From Planococcus antarcticus DSM 14505 (lineage in GTDB: Bacteria > Bacillota > Bacilli > Bacillales_A > Planococcaceae), in NCBI RefSeq assembly GCF_001687565.2, contig NZ_CP016534.2, positions 124,001 through 188,000 of the forward strand: a stretch of DNA of 64,000 bases. Reading direction: 5' to 3'. Below, one piece after another: positions 47,440 to 59,688 of this stretch; positions within the stretch are counted from its first letter, which is position 1, and every line of letters begins with the position of its first letter. The notes beneath the pieces were generated by a model. It had not been told where the DNA came from. It did no database searches and was given only the letters and a program-made list of their open reading frames with translations. The translations under genes were made by a program, and so were the position numbers.

Positions 47440-48131
47440 ATCGATTATGATTCGTCGACTTAATCGTGCGCGGTTAAAAGCGGTTAATCTTTAGCCTTTC
47501 CTGTTTTTCTGGGAAGTTAGCGGTTGCCCTTCATTTTACAACTATATATGTTGAATTAATGATTCCGGTCTGTTAATGTTCCGCAAATCAGCTGCCAAGA
47601 GCTTGCGTCGAACGAACTCGGGCTGTCCGAGTGGAGTTCTTTCCATGTCACTTGCGCTGTTCTCATAGGAGTCTCCGCTGGTTTGCTCCGTATCTTGATG
47701 ACTTGTTACTAAAGGATGCTTAGAAGAAAGAGCGTAAGACGGCGAAGATGTGCTTCTGCATCGCTATGCTAGCTTCATCGCAAAGCCATTGCCCGAACTC
47801 CTTTCGTTCAATGACTTTCCTGCTGGAGCATGAAGGGACATCCAAGAGACCTCGCAGGAGCTTGCGACGACGTCCTGTCGTGCCAGTTTCATGAGCCACA
47901 TCCTGTGGGCCCAAAGCATCCGTCTGGAGCGATTTCTTCGGTTTCCTACCTCGTTGAGTTGGAAAAGCTATTTCTTTAATTCAACTTATACAGCTTTTTT
48001 TGTTTTTTTTGGAAAAATGGTTGGATAGCAAAAGAGAGCTAGTGGCTGTAAGACGGGGGGAGTTGGTGAAGCTGGAGTAACGGAGAATACAGCAGGGAAA
48101 AAGCGTTTTAAGAAAAACTTTCACGAAAGTG
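47440..48131. other. Non-coding tract between IS30 remnant and rRNA promoter
   Basis: Apart from repeat copy A, I see no gene. A weak hairpin (AAAAGCT...AGCTTTT followed by TTTTG) lies at about 47963-48004. The B. subtilis gene expected near here, pdaB, is absent. Confidence 0.55.
47579..47939 (-). repeat. Dispersed repeat, copy A (minus orientation)
   Basis: The core (47750-47939) matches, in reverse complement, the sequence at 63024-63236: CTTTGGGCCCACAGGATGTGG, GACAGGACGTCG, CAAGCTCCTGCG and TTCGGGCAATGGCTTTGCGA are shared with small indels. The tail TTCCGCAAATCAGCT (47579-47593) corresponds to AGCTGGTTTGCGGAA at the end of the other copy, with about 150 extra bases between core and tail here. 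The extra segment contains GCGGAGACTCCT, typical of Bacillales intergenic repeats. No protein function is inferred. Confidence 0.8.
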
Positions 48132-48160
48132 TTGACAGGAATATAAACATGCTTTAATAT
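48132..48160 (+). promoter_or_regulatory. rRNA operon promoter
   Basis: TTGACA (48132-48137) and TAATAT (48155-48160) have an ideal 17-bp spacer, about 265 bp upstream of 16S rRNA. The intervening leader would be removed during rRNA processing. Confidence 0.85.
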
Positions 48161-48424
48161 AGTAAAAGTCGCCAAGCAACAACGAACAACATAAACGAAA
48201 CGGCGGCAAACAAACTGAACCTTGAAAACTGAACAGCAAAACGTCAACGAAAGACGTCACGAGCACTTCGGTGCGAGAACGGCTTTTGCGAAGGTTGCCA
48301 CCGGCAACTGGAGCAGAGTTGTTCATCTACTCGGTGTTCGTGACTACAACTTACTGATCAGCTTTGTGCAGATCAAGCCATCTTCGGATGGTGCCAGCAA
48401 CAACTAGAGCAGTCAAATGTTCTC

Positions 48425-53108
<4,684 letters not shown>

Positions 53109-53246
53109 AATAATGTATCATGAAGGAATTTCAATGGGTCAATGTCGTTTATCCAGTTTTGAAAGAATAAGGAAAAGTTTTTTTATGAAAAAGCTTGTAA
53201 AAACCTGTGAGATTGGTATAATCAATCTTGTCTTTCAAAACCAAAT

Positions 53247-53365
<119 letters not shown>

Positions 53366-53407
53366 ATTCTATGTTTATTTTTTTGTTCCTACTGATTCTT
53401 TTACCTT

Positions 53408-53480
53408 GCTTCCATAGCTCAGCAGGTAGAGTGCTTCCATGGTAAGGAAGAGGTCACCGGTTCGAATCCGGTTGGAAGCT
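53408..53480 (+). tRNA. tRNA-Thr (GGT)
   Basis: The acceptor GCTTCCA pairs with TGGAAGC. The anticodon stem CTTCC/GGAAG holds the loop ATGGTAA with anticodon GGT. The T-loop GGTTCGAATCC is present. The 3' CCA is not encoded. Confidence 0.96.
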
Positions 53481-53536
53481 TTTGTTTTCTTTTAGGAGTT
53501 TCTTAGCGGAAAGTTAAACATGTTTATTTTAATCAT

Positions 53537-53611
53537 GGCCCCTTGGTCAAGCGGTTAAGACACCGCCCTTTCACGGCGGTAACACGGGTTCGAATCCCGT
53601 AGGGGTCACCA
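53537..53611 (+). tRNA. tRNA-Glu (TTC)
   Basis: The acceptor GGCCCCT pairs with AGGGGTC. The anticodon stem CCGCC/GGCGG holds CTTTCAC, anticodon TTC. CCA is encoded. Confidence 0.96.
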
Positions 53612-53618
53612 ATTTCAT

Positions 53619-53694
53619 GGAGGATTAGCTCAGCTGGGAGAGCATCTGCCTTACAAGCAGAGGGTCGGCGGTTCGATCCCGTCATCCTCCACCA
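53619..53694 (+). tRNA. tRNA-Val (TAC)
   Basis: The acceptor GGAGGAT pairs with ATCCTCC. The anticodon loop CTTACAA gives TAC. CCA is encoded. Confidence 0.96.
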
Positions 53695-53716
53695 TTTTTT
53701 TCGATAAGTGTATTAT

Positions 53717-53800
53717 GGTGGGGTAGCGAAGTGGCTAAACGCGGCGGACTGTAAATCCGCTCCTTCGGGTTCGGCAGTTCGAATCTGCCCCCCACCACCA
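53717..53800 (+). tRNA. tRNA-Tyr (GTA)
   Basis: This 84-base class II tRNA has a long variable arm. The acceptor GGTGGGG pairs with CCCCACC. The anticodon loop CTGTAAA gives GTA. CCA is encoded. Confidence 0.96.
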
Positions 53801-53813
53801 GTTTTATTATGTT

Positions 53814-53888
53814 TGGGGTATAGCCAAGCGGTAAGGCAACGGGTTTTGATCCCGTCATGCCCTGGTTCGAATCCAGGTACCCCAGCCA
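53814..53888 (+). tRNA. tRNA-Gln (TTG)
   Basis: The acceptor TGGGGTA pairs with TACCCCA. The anticodon loop TTTTGAT gives TTG. CCA is encoded. Confidence 0.96.
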
Positions 53889-53898
53889 TTTTTACTAT

Positions 53899-53971
53899 GA
53901 GCCATTAGCTCAGCTGGTAGAGCATCTGACTTTTAATCAGAGGGTCGAAGGTTCGAATCCTTCATGGCTCA
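53899..53971 (+). tRNA. tRNA-Lys (TTT)
   Basis: The acceptor GAGCCAT pairs with ATGGCTC. The anticodon loop CTTTTAA gives TTT. CCA is not encoded. Confidence 0.96.
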
Positions 53972-54001
53972 TTTTTCAACTTCCTTGCGCCTGTTCAGCG
54001 C

Positions 54002-54074
54002 GGGGCCTTAGCTCAGCTGGGAGAGCGCGTCGCTGGCAGTGACGAGGTCAGGGGTTCGAGCCCCCTAGGCTCCA
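54002..54074 (+). tRNA. tRNA-Ala (GGC)
   Basis: The acceptor GGGGCCT pairs with AGGCTCC (one G-U). The anticodon loop CTGGCAG gives GGC. CCA is not encoded. It is the last tRNA before the operon terminator. Confidence 0.95.
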
Positions 54075-54106
54075 TTGTTCCATGTGTATTTGTACTATCC
54101 ATGTGT

Positions 54107-54147
54107 AAAAAACCCGTATCCATTAATTTGGATGCGGGTTTTTTTTA
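54107..54147 (+). terminator. Terminator of the rRNA-tRNA operon
   Basis: AAAACCCGTATCCA pairs with TGGATGCGGGTTTT (one G-U pair) around a six-base loop, ending in a long T-run. Confidence 0.93.
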
Positions 54148-54555
54148 GTGTTTGAGGTCCCATAATGTTTAGCTCTACAAGTATTGTCCAGATTCTGATG
54201 GTTATACGACTGCCGTATCCAGTTGCAGTGCCTAACTTTGACGAGTGCAAGCCACTCCCGCTGTGCGGGAAGATATACCACTTCACCATACCGTCTTGCA
54301 CCGGTCAGAGCTGGACTGTTTACAGCAACTAAAAACTGAGTCACCTCAAAGTGGAAGTTTCTTCATTAAATACCACTTTCACGTGCGAGATATACTGGAC
54401 AGGCACTTTTACTTTTCACACTGTGACGCTGAAAAAACGCTACTTCGCCAGATCATCTTATGCCCGTAGCTGGTCCGCAGAATGCGAACCAGCTACCCAT
54501 TGCGATAGGAAGTCGCGCCTTTAGAGTGGCTGCTGTTGGGCACTTGCGCTTTTCT
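54148..54555. other. Unexplained tract between tRNA cluster and citA
   Basis: This is about 400 bp without a gene I can support. It contains a clean inverted repeat, GTAGCTGGT/ACCAGCTAC, near 54466-54495 with no T-run on either strand. Short frames on the minus strand (for example 54123-54344) have no recognisable family features. Confidence 0.5.
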
Positions 54556-55635
54556 TTAGCTCCCGATATATTCGGATTGGGGACGGAAAATGACGTTATT
54601 GTCTTGCTGCTCTAGCGCATGAGCAGTCCATCCGACAATCCGGGCAATGCTGAATGTTGGAGTGAACAGCTGAGTTGGCATCGCGATTGACCGCATGATG
54701 GCTGCTGCATAGAATTCTACATTTGTATAAAGAGCTCTTCCGGGTTTGCGCTCGTTCAGGAGATTGACAATGTGCTTCTCGGCAACGGTCGCTAAATCGA
54801 TCCATGGATCTTCCCCTTGCAGCTCGAAACACTTATCGCGGAGTATGACCGACCGGGGATCTTCTGTTCGGTAGACCCGGTGGCCAAAGCCCATGATTTT
54901 CTCTCCGCGGTCTAGTTTTTCAGTAATGACTGCATCAATGCGATCTTCGGTTTTCATTTTATCCAGCAAATCGATGACACCGGATGGAGCTCCACCGTGA
55001 AGCGGGCCTTTCATGGTGCCAATTGCTGAAACAACGGCTGATACGAGATCGGACTCGGTGGAGATGGTGACACGTGCTGCAAATGTTGAAGCGTTCATAC
55101 CGTGCTCCATGGTCAGCTTTAAATAGGTTTCGAGAGCTTCGGTCTGTACACGGGTTGGTTCCTGTCCATTGATCATCCATAAATAGTTCTCAGTGTGTCC
55201 GAAATCGTCTCTTGGACTGATAAGCTCTTGACCAATTTGAAGCCGATAAAAAGCAGCTGTCATCACGGGCAAAGCAGCTGTCAGTGCAATGGCTTGTTCG
55301 GCAGGAGATGTAGCTTGGAATTCAGCGTGTGTGTATGCCGATACCAGTGTCCGCATGGCGTCCATCAAAGGCGTTTCTTTCGGCAGTAGCTGAGCGATTT
55401 CGACAATGTGCGCCGGCAGTTCGCGGTAGCTGATCAATTGCTGTTGCAAGTTTGTTAATTGCTCAGCATCGGGCCACTGACCATACCAGAGAAAATAGGC
55501 AGTTTCATCAAACGACTTACCTTGAATTACGTCTCCCACCAATTGACCTCGGTAGCGCAGTTCTCCTCGGTCTCCATCTACGGAAGCAATCGCTGTTTGA
55601 ACAGCTACTACGCCTTTCAATCCTTGCTGAAACAT
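54556..55635 (-). CDS. citA: Citrate synthase, CitA type
   Basis: This 359-residue citrate synthase condenses acetyl-CoA and oxaloacetate. His213 (GPLHGGAPSG) and His252 (GFGHRVYRTEDP) are active-site histidines. The usual catalytic Asp is replaced by Glu307 in YTNVEFYAAA, which is also what I recall for B. subtilis CitA, the minor citrate synthase. ATG follows AAAGGAGGAA on the minus strand. It is transcribed away from citR, the same arrangement as in B. subtilis. A 2-methylcitrate synthase is the alternative, but the citR partner favours CitA. Confidence 0.9.
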   Translation of the reverse strand: MFQQGLKGVVAVQTAIASVDGDRGELRYRGQLVGDVIQGKSFDETAYFLWYGQWPDAEQLTNLQQQLISYRELPAHIVEIAQLLPKETPLMDAMRTLVSAYTHAEFQATSPAEQAIALTAALPVMTAAFYRLQIGQELISPRDDFGHTENYLWMINGQEPTRVQTEALETYLKLTMEHGMNASTFAARVTISTESDLVSAVVSAIGTMKGPLHGGAPSGVIDLLDKMKTEDRIDAVITEKLDRGEKIMGFGHRVYRTEDPRSVILRDKCFELQGEDPWIDLATVAEKHIVNLLNERKPGRALYTNVEFYAAAIMRSIAMPTQLFTPTFSIARIVGWTAHALEQQDNNVIFRPQSEYIGS

Positions 55636-55741
55636 AAAAATTCCTCCTTTTCTTTTAGTTTACTCTCCTGGTTTGATAAAAAAAATTAAAGATATATAAT
55701 TGAAGCAATTAAGAATAGTAATTGAAAGAGGGGGGGAGATT

Positions 55742-56623
55742 ATGGAAGTCCAGTGGTTAAGAACTTTCGTGGATGCTGCAGAAACCTTGAATTTTAGGAT
55801 GACTTCAGAACGCCTTATAATGTCACAACCCAGCGTCACCGTACATATTCGTTTGTTGGAAGAAAGTCTGGGTCTCCTTTTGTTCAAACGCAGTCATAAC
55901 CGTGTGTCACTGACAGAGGAAGGGCGGCATTTTAAAAAGAGAGCTGCACAGGTGCTCGAACAGCTGGATGCCAGTGTGGAGGAGGTGCATTCGTTTGCGC
56001 AAGGCTACCGAAAAAAATGGATTTTGGCGATTTCCCCGTTGATGGCGGAAACGATTTTGCCCTATGTGCTGAAATCGTTTATAAGCGAACACCCAGAAGT
56101 GGAATTGGTGATCCGCGTGGAAGAATCCGAGCATATCGAAGCTTTGGTTGAATCCGAGCAAGTATCTGCAGGGATTTCAGCCTTGCCGCCTACCGGGCGA
56201 GCTATTGCTCAATACATTGTGTATGACGATCCGCTGCTGTTCATTTTGCCTAGAGATGCCTATGACGATGAGACTGGCCCTGCCGTTTCGGTAGAGAAGA
56301 CATTGCGGGACTCGGTCTTGTTTACACACCATCATCCTGTTTTCTGGGAAGAGCTGTTAGGAAAGCTAAGATTTCGTGTACCGGGTATTCGGACCATGAA
56401 AGTGACACAAGCGCATATCGCCAAACGATTTATCCAGGAAGGTTTAGGGGCATCGTTTTTGCCGAAATCGATGGTTCGGCGGGAGTTGGTTGAAGGGAGA
56501 TTGATGGAAGCGCATTTTGATTTGTTTCCCTTGCCTGTAGTTTCCACTTATTTTTTGACGAAAACCATGGGCGTGCTTGAAGAAGATTTTTTACGACGCA
56601 TCCAATCGGTGTATTTTACTTAA
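55742..56623 (+). CDS. citR: LysR-family regulator CitR
   Basis: This 293-residue LysR-type regulator has an N-terminal winged helix-turn-helix (LRTFVDAAETLNFRMTSERL...SQPSVTVHIRLLEE) and a C-terminal effector-binding domain. The block GIRTMKVTQAHIAKRFIQEG closely resembles B. subtilis CitR, the repressor of citA. It is divergent from citA, with 106 bp between them that should contain the operator; the AT-rich stretch ATATATAATTGAAGCAATT has partial dyad symmetry. I chose MEVQWLRTF at 55742, after AAAGAGGGGG; the longer frame starts in the intergenic region. Confidence 0.9.
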   Translation: MEVQWLRTFVDAAETLNFRMTSERLIMSQPSVTVHIRLLEESLGLLLFKRSHNRVSLTEEGRHFKKRAAQVLEQLDASVEEVHSFAQGYRKKWILAISPLMAETILPYVLKSFISEHPEVELVIRVEESEHIEALVESEQVSAGISALPPTGRAIAQYIVYDDPLLFILPRDAYDDETGPAVSVEKTLRDSVLFTHHHPVFWEELLGKLRFRVPGIRTMKVTQAHIAKRFIQEGLGASFLPKSMVRRELVEGRLMEAHFDLFPLPVVSTYFLTKTMGVLEEDFLRRIQSVYFT

Positions 56624-56638
56624 AAAGGAGAGATCGGG

Positions 56639-57202
56639 ATGATTATTGAATCGGATGGCATTCGTTTGCGCTTATTAAAGAGAGAAGATTTTGAAGCGCT
56701 GTGGGCTTTGTATACTCCAAAAATATTTGAATATATGCTCAATAAAGTTGAGGATTTTGAAGGCATGGTGACTTGGTTGGAAGCAGGTCTGAACCAATCG
56801 AACGTGCTTATTTTTGCGGTGGAAAACCCTGAGACTGCCGAGATTCTCGGCACGACACGCATATATGCAATTGACGAGACCCATAAAAGCTGTGAGATTG
56901 GTGCTACTTTTTATGCACAGTCTGCTCAGCGAACACATGTCAATACGGCAGTTAAACTCGCTTTGCTGAGTTATTGCTTCGAAGAGCGCGGCATGATCCG
57001 AGTTCAATTCAAAACGGATGCTGATAATACCCTCTCACAGAAGGCCATTGAGCGCATCGGGGCTGTAAAAGAAGGAGTATTGCGCAATGAACGCATCCGC
57101 TCGACCGGCAAGCCAAGAGATGCGGTAGTCTATTCAATTATTGATCAGGATTGGCCGAAAGTGAAAAAAGAACTTGTGGAAAAAGTGAATAAATATACTT
57201 GA
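56639..57202 (+). CDS. GNAT-family acetyltransferase (RimJ/RimL-like)
   Basis: This 187-residue protein begins IIESDGIRLRLLKREDFEAL and has the Acetyltransf_3 layout, with a central core (ILGTTRIYAIDETHKSCEIGATFY) and a C-terminal block AIERIGAVKEGVLRNERIRSTGKPRD typical of RimJ/RimL-like enzymes. The target may be a protein N-terminus or a small molecule; sequence does not say. It starts 15 bp after citR behind AAAGGAGAG and is probably cotranscribed with it. Confidence 0.85.
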   Translation: MIIESDGIRLRLLKREDFEALWALYTPKIFEYMLNKVEDFEGMVTWLEAGLNQSNVLIFAVENPETAEILGTTRIYAIDETHKSCEIGATFYAQSAQRTHVNTAVKLALLSYCFEERGMIRVQFKTDADNTLSQKAIERIGAVKEGVLRNERIRSTGKPRDAVVYSIIDQDWPKVKKELVEKVNKYT

Positions 57203-57212
57203 TTTTGTACAG

Positions 57213-57242
57213 TTGAGCCAAAGAGACCTTAGCGGTTACAAT
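57213..57242 (+). promoter_or_regulatory. Possible promoter of rocF
   Basis: TTGAGC (57213-57218) and TACAAT (57237-57242) are 18 bp apart, 30 bp before the rocF start. No other signal lies between the acetyltransferase gene and rocF. Confidence 0.5.
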
Positions 57243-57272
57243 GAATCTATCTTGCTAAGGGGGTATAAAATA

Positions 57273-58181
57273 ATGAATAAATTAAATATTTCTATTATCG
57301 GAGTTCCAATGGACCACGGTCAAAATCGCCGTGGCGTTGACATGGGACCAAGCGCCATCCGCTATGCCGGAGTAGTAGACCGCATTGAAGACCTGGGTCA
57401 TACGGTTTCGGATGAAGGGGATATCCAGATTGGCCAGGCAGATGGCAGCGTTGACACATCAACGAATCTGCGTAATTTGAAAGCGATTACGGAAGCGACA
57501 GAAGCACTTGGTGATAAAGTATTTGAAGTGGCAGAAGCGGGCAATTTTCCGTTGGTGTTAGGCGGCGATCATAGCATTGCTATCGGTACTCTTTCTGGAA
57601 TTTCGGAGCGTCATGAAAACTTGGGCGTCATTTGGTATGACGCACACGCAGACATGAACACCAGCGATACTTCACCATCCGGAAATATCCACGGCATGCC
57701 GCTTGCAGCAAGCTTTGGACACGGCCATGAAAAATTGACGAATATCCGTGGTTATTCACCGAAAGTTAAGCCTGAAAATATTGTTATCATCGGGGCGCGT
57801 TCGGTTGACCCAGGTGAGCGTGAATTGATCAAAGAGCATGGGATCCGCGTTTACAGCATGCACGAAATCGACAAAATGGGCATGCATGCAGTGATCGAAG
57901 ATTCCATCCGCTATTTGAAAGAAGAGCGCAAGACGGATGCAGTCCATCTGTCACTGGATCTTGATGGCATCGATCCAATGTACACGCCAGGCGTTGGTAC
58001 ACCGGTTCCAGGTGGTATCAGCTACCGTGAAAGTCATTTAGCGATGGAGATGCTGTTTGATGCAGACATCATTACTTCTGCTGAATTTGTGGAAGTTAAC
58101 CCGATTCTTGATGAAAAAAATCGGACAGCTGACGTAGCAGTTGCATTGATTGGTTCCTTATTCGGCGAAAAATTAATGTAA
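57273..58181 (+). CDS. rocF: Arginase
   Basis: This 302-residue binuclear manganese enzyme hydrolyses arginine to ornithine and urea. The metal ligands are His100 (GGDHS), Asp123, His125 and Asp127 (DAHADMN), and Asp229 and Asp231 (SLDLDGIDP). The block PVPGGISYRESHLAMEML is typical of true arginases. I chose MNKLNISIIG at 57273, after AAGGGGG; the in-frame extension to 57213 overlaps the promoter. It is followed by a terminator, so it is monocistronic. Confidence 0.96.
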   Translation: MNKLNISIIGVPMDHGQNRRGVDMGPSAIRYAGVVDRIEDLGHTVSDEGDIQIGQADGSVDTSTNLRNLKAITEATEALGDKVFEVAEAGNFPLVLGGDHSIAIGTLSGISERHENLGVIWYDAHADMNTSDTSPSGNIHGMPLAASFGHGHEKLTNIRGYSPKVKPENIVIIGARSVDPGERELIKEHGIRVYSMHEIDKMGMHAVIEDSIRYLKEERKTDAVHLSLDLDGIDPMYTPGVGTPVPGGISYRESHLAMEMLFDADIITSAEFVEVNPILDEKNRTADVAVALIGSLFGEKLM

Positions 58182-58185
58182 TCAA

Positions 58186-58210
58186 AGACAGGCGAAAGCC
58201 TGTTTTTTTT
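58186..58210 (+). terminator. Terminator after rocF
   Basis: ACAGGC-GAAA-GCCTGT is a short GNRA-capped hairpin followed by eight T residues. Confidence 0.9.
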
Positions 58211-58309
58211 AATGCCATTAAACAGGAACATTTTCCAAATGAAAATTGTTGAAAAATTAGTTGGATTTATTTGGGTATTGTCTGATACGATAGAATAAGA
58301 AAATAAAAT

Positions 58310-58335
58310 TGAAACTTTTAGATGCAATGCACGTA
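58310..58335 (+). promoter_or_regulatory. Sigma-W autoregulatory promoter
   Basis: TGAAAC (58310-58315), a 16-bp spacer and CGTA (58332-58335) match the sigma-W consensus exactly, 38 bp before sigW. Confidence 0.9.
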
Positions 58336-58373
58336 TATAAAGTACAGCCGCATAGGCAGAGGGAAATGAGATC

Positions 58374-58937
58374 ATGAATGCGTTAGTCAATAAACGAATA
58401 GCTAAGGTTTTAAAAGGCGATCAGAACGCATTCGCCGAAATCGTGGAGCTTTATCAGCATCAGCTGTTTCAGATTTGCTACCGTATGCTTGGCAACAAGC
58501 AGGAAGCGGAAGATATCGCTCAGGAAGCTTTTATGCGCGCTTACGTAAATATTCACACGTTCGATCAGAATCGGAAATTTTCCACATGGCTGTACCGCAT
58601 CGCCACTAATCTGTGCATTGACCGGATTCGCAAAAAAAAGCCGGACTATCACCTGGATGCTGAAGTGCGCGGGACGGAAGGCTTGAACATGTATTCGAAA
58701 GTTGCCAATGATGATGAACTTCCAGAAGAAGAGTTGATGAGGATGGAAGTTCAGGAGCGAGTACAGTACGAAATCAGCCGCTTGCCAGATAAGTACCGTG
58801 CCGCTATTGTATTAAAGTATATTGAAGAATTGCCGTTGGCAGAAATCAGTGAAATCCTAGATTTGCCGTTAGGTACGGTGAAGACACGTATACACCGAGG
58901 GCGAGAAGCTCTTCGCAAGCAATTGAGCAATTTGTAG
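58374..58937 (+). CDS. sigW: ECF sigma factor SigW
   Basis: SigW (187 residues) directs the response to cell-envelope and antimicrobial-peptide stress in Bacillus. Region 2 contains AEDIAQEAFMRAYVNIHTFD and FSTWLYRIATNLCIDRIRKKKPD. Region 4 contains EISEILDLPLGTVKTRIHRGREALRKQL. Length and sequence are very close to B. subtilis SigW. The gene is preceded by its own type of promoter and followed by its anti-sigma gene with nine bases between. Confidence 0.96.
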   Translation: MNALVNKRIAKVLKGDQNAFAEIVELYQHQLFQICYRMLGNKQEAEDIAQEAFMRAYVNIHTFDQNRKFSTWLYRIATNLCIDRIRKKKPDYHLDAEVRGTEGLNMYSKVANDDELPEEELMRMEVQERVQYEISRLPDKYRAAIVLKYIEELPLAEISEILDLPLGTVKTRIHRGREALRKQLSNL

Positions 58938-58946
58938 GAGGCGAGC

Positions 58947-59585
58947 ATGATGAATGCGTGTCCGGAAAACGTGATCCATCTAATGGGCGATTACCTGGAT
59001 GGGGATATCAGTCCAAGCGATGAAAGACAATTGAAAGAATGCTTGGAAAGCTGCAGTGATTGTAGAAAGCAGTACCAGGCATTAAGCAAAACCATTGCAT
59101 TTGTCCAAAGTGCATCACATATACAGGCACCTTCCGATTTTGTCCAAAAAACTATGGGACGACTGCCGAAAGAAAGACAGCATGCAGGTGTTCAGCGGTG
59201 GTTCAGAAGACATCCAATGCTGGTAGCTGCAGCGTTATTCTGCATATTGATGAGTGCGGCATTATTTACGAACTTCAACGATGATCAGCAATTTTCGTTC
59301 ACCAAGCAGCCGGATTTAGTGGTAGAGGGCCAGACAGTGGTGGTTCCTGAAGGCCAGATCGTAGTCGGGGACTTGACCGTACGCAATGGCGATTTGCGTG
59401 TGGAAGGCGAGCTTCAAGGAAATGTCACGATTGTGAATGGCCAATACATGGCATCGAGTGGCGTTATTACCGGTGAAATTGAGGAAATTGACAAAGCATT
59501 CGAATGGCTGTGGTACACCATTAAAAACGGCTTCAAGGATGCAGCCGCTATTTTTGAGACAGATGGCAGCCAAACAAAACAGTAA
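58947..59585 (+). CDS. rsiW: Anti-sigma-W factor RsiW
   Basis: RsiW (212 residues, or 211 from the second ATG at 58950) has an N-terminal zinc-associated anti-sigma domain, one transmembrane helix at about residues 91-108 and an extracytoplasmic domain. In B. subtilis it is cleaved by PrsW and RasP to release SigW. The usual His-x3-Cys-x2-Cys is here Cys32-x3-Cys36-x2-Cys39; with Cys5 that makes four cysteines. Either ATG fits the ribosome binding site GGAGG; the second has the more usual spacing. APSDFVQKTMGRLPKE and EGQTVVVPEGQIVVGDLTV are conserved with Bacillus. Confidence 0.93.
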   Translation: MMNACPENVIHLMGDYLDGDISPSDERQLKECLESCSDCRKQYQALSKTIAFVQSASHIQAPSDFVQKTMGRLPKERQHAGVQRWFRRHPMLVAAALFCILMSAALFTNFNDDQQFSFTKQPDLVVEGQTVVVPEGQIVVGDLTVRNGDLRVEGELQGNVTIVNGQYMASSGVITGEIEEIDKAFEWLWYTIKNGFKDAAAIFETDGSQTKQ

Positions 59586-59619
59586 AACCTATCCTCTCCT
59601 AAAGGATGGGTTTTTTCTA
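59586..59619 (+). terminator. Terminator after rsiW
   Basis: AACCTATCCT pairs with AGGATGGGTT (one G-U pair), followed by TTTTT. Confidence 0.88.
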
Positions 59620-59688
59620 TGAAGGCAAGCCCAATTCACTTATGATATACTGAATGTATATGCAGATGTAGAAAAGCGAGGGTCGCAG

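Noticed and set aside
47720..47914. 64-codon minus-strand frame in repeat copy A as a gene
   Set aside because: It lies in a dispersed repeat, the frame shifts between the two copies through indels, and no ribosome binding site is visible.
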